A stretch of DNA of 64,000 nucleotides from Aquarana catesbeiana (taxonomy: Eukaryota > Chordata > Amphibia > Anura > Ranidae): assembly GCF_042186555.1 (NCBI RefSeq), contig NC_133325.1, forward strand, positions 671,697,640 to 671,761,639, in the 5' to 3' direction. The position numbers were made by a program, and so were the translations under genes. A model generated the notes under the pieces. It searched no databases, had not been told where the DNA came from, and was given only the letters and a program-made list of their open reading frames with translations. Of this stretch, positions 63,181 to 64,000 are shown in pieces. The number at the start of each line of letters is the position of its first letter. Positions within the stretch are counted from its first letter, which is position 1.

Positions 63181-63580
63181 TATTGGCCGATCGGCCCTCT
63201 CACCTGACCCAGCGATACAGCAACGGTTCCTCTGATCAGGAGTCAGCTCACTCTGAATTGCCCATGGTGACTCCGCTGTATTCCTGCAATGACTCCATTC
63301 CTTTCAATGCCAGCGATGGCGCTAGGCTGTGTGGCTTTCCCTCTGGTGGTGCAGGGCAGCGGGGTTCTCTCTCTGATGGTGTTCTCTCAGCACTGTCCTC
63401 TCCCTCTGGAGTCCTGGGTGTACTTCCCTGAAAACTTTCCCAGGCTCCTGTCTCTCTCTCTCTCTCTCTTTCCCATTCAGCTGAGCATGCTGTGTGGGCT
63501 GCAGTTTCCGTGTTACAGTGGGGCTGCCAGTTCTCGGGACCATATGTCCCACAATCCTCTTCTCTGCTCCTTTTTTCTTT
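63181..63580. other. Noncoding spacer
   Basis: Moderately GC-rich with a (CT)n run at 63452-63469. Open frames here lack family motifs. Confidence 0.35.
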
Positions 63581-64000
63581 TCCATTAGTACAGACCCCCC
63601 AGGACAGACCCCCCCTCCATTAGTACAGACCCCCCTCCATTAGTAGAGACCCCCATATTAGTACAGACCCCACCATTAGTACAGATCCCCCCTCCATTAG
63701 TACCTACCCCATTAGTACAGACCCCCCTCCATTAGTACAGACCCCACCTCCATTAGTACAGACCCCCTCATTAGTACAGACCCCCCCATTAGTACAGACC
63801 CCCCAGGACAGACCTCCCTCCATTAGTAGAGACCCCCATATTAGTAAAGACCCCCCTCCATTAGTACAGACCCCATTAGTACAGACCCCCCCTCCATTAG
63901 TACAGACCCCATTAGTACATACCCCCCCTCCATTAGTACAGACCCCCCCTCCATTAGTACAGACCCCATTAGTACAGACCCCCTCTCCATTAGTACAGAC
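63580..64000 (+). repeat. CCATTAGTACAGACCCCCC minisatellite, runs off the window
   Basis: Some 20 units of 14-22 bases, varying in the C run. It continues to the window end. Confidence 0.93.

Overview
The window is transposon-rich DNA from a vertebrate, and it most resembles an anuran amphibian, probably a true frog (Ranidae). The clues are frog-type CR1, L2 and Tx1/L1-like LINEs, Ty3/Gypsy elements including a chromodomain type, large hAT transposons, Tc1/mariner copies, and several TTAA-flanked MITEs of the kind abundant in ranids. The species assignment is inference. I see no host protein-coding gene, no rRNA or tRNA gene, no CRISPR array and no prokaryotic operon. Almost every long reading frame is a decayed transposon protein or a translation of a tandem repeat.

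Layout. 1-2180: AT-rich DNA with a hammerhead-like hairpin, then the 3' end of an L1-type LINE. 2345-20240: a CR1 LINE (minus strand) split into pieces by later insertions. These are a 7.5-kb hAT transposon at 4009-11549 with an exact 8-bp target duplication, a complex block at about 12046-17888 (a second hAT-type element with exact 8-bp duplication, a TTAA MITE and an inverted hAT terminus), and another TTAA MITE at 18786-20046. 21275-26300: LTR/gag fragments of a Gypsy-like element, invaded by a TIR element whose left part lies in a 1.94-kb tandem duplication. 26296-32400: an element with inverted arms, bracketed by a 15-bp direct repeat and invaded by an L1 (27785-31931) with a 14-bp target duplication. 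32450-36180: a Gypsy element, minus strand. 36230-38060: tandem repeats and a TIR MITE. 39080-40225: L2 LINE. 40919-46786: a Gypsy chromovirus, minus strand, with a solo LTR inserted inside it (exact 5-bp duplication). 46790-49150: minisatellite, a long hairpin, and a Tc1 fragment split by a MITE. 49150-51100: DNA with few recognisable repeats. 51143-58009: a large composite hAT-type element inserted into a minisatellite. It holds a TTAA MITE pair, a 320-bp inverted repeat and a Tc1 transposon that was itself invaded by a repeat of 414-bp units. 58010-64000: minisatellites, a direct duplication, a Tc1 fragment and MITE fragments.

The genes do not form a pathway. The interest lies in the order of insertion that the target duplications reveal, in the repeated association of DNA transposons with internal minisatellites, and in three scattered hairpins that share the arrangement of a hammerhead ribozyme core with a short palindromic stem III. 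All transposon proteins recognised here carry stops or frameshifts, so none looks able to act on its own.
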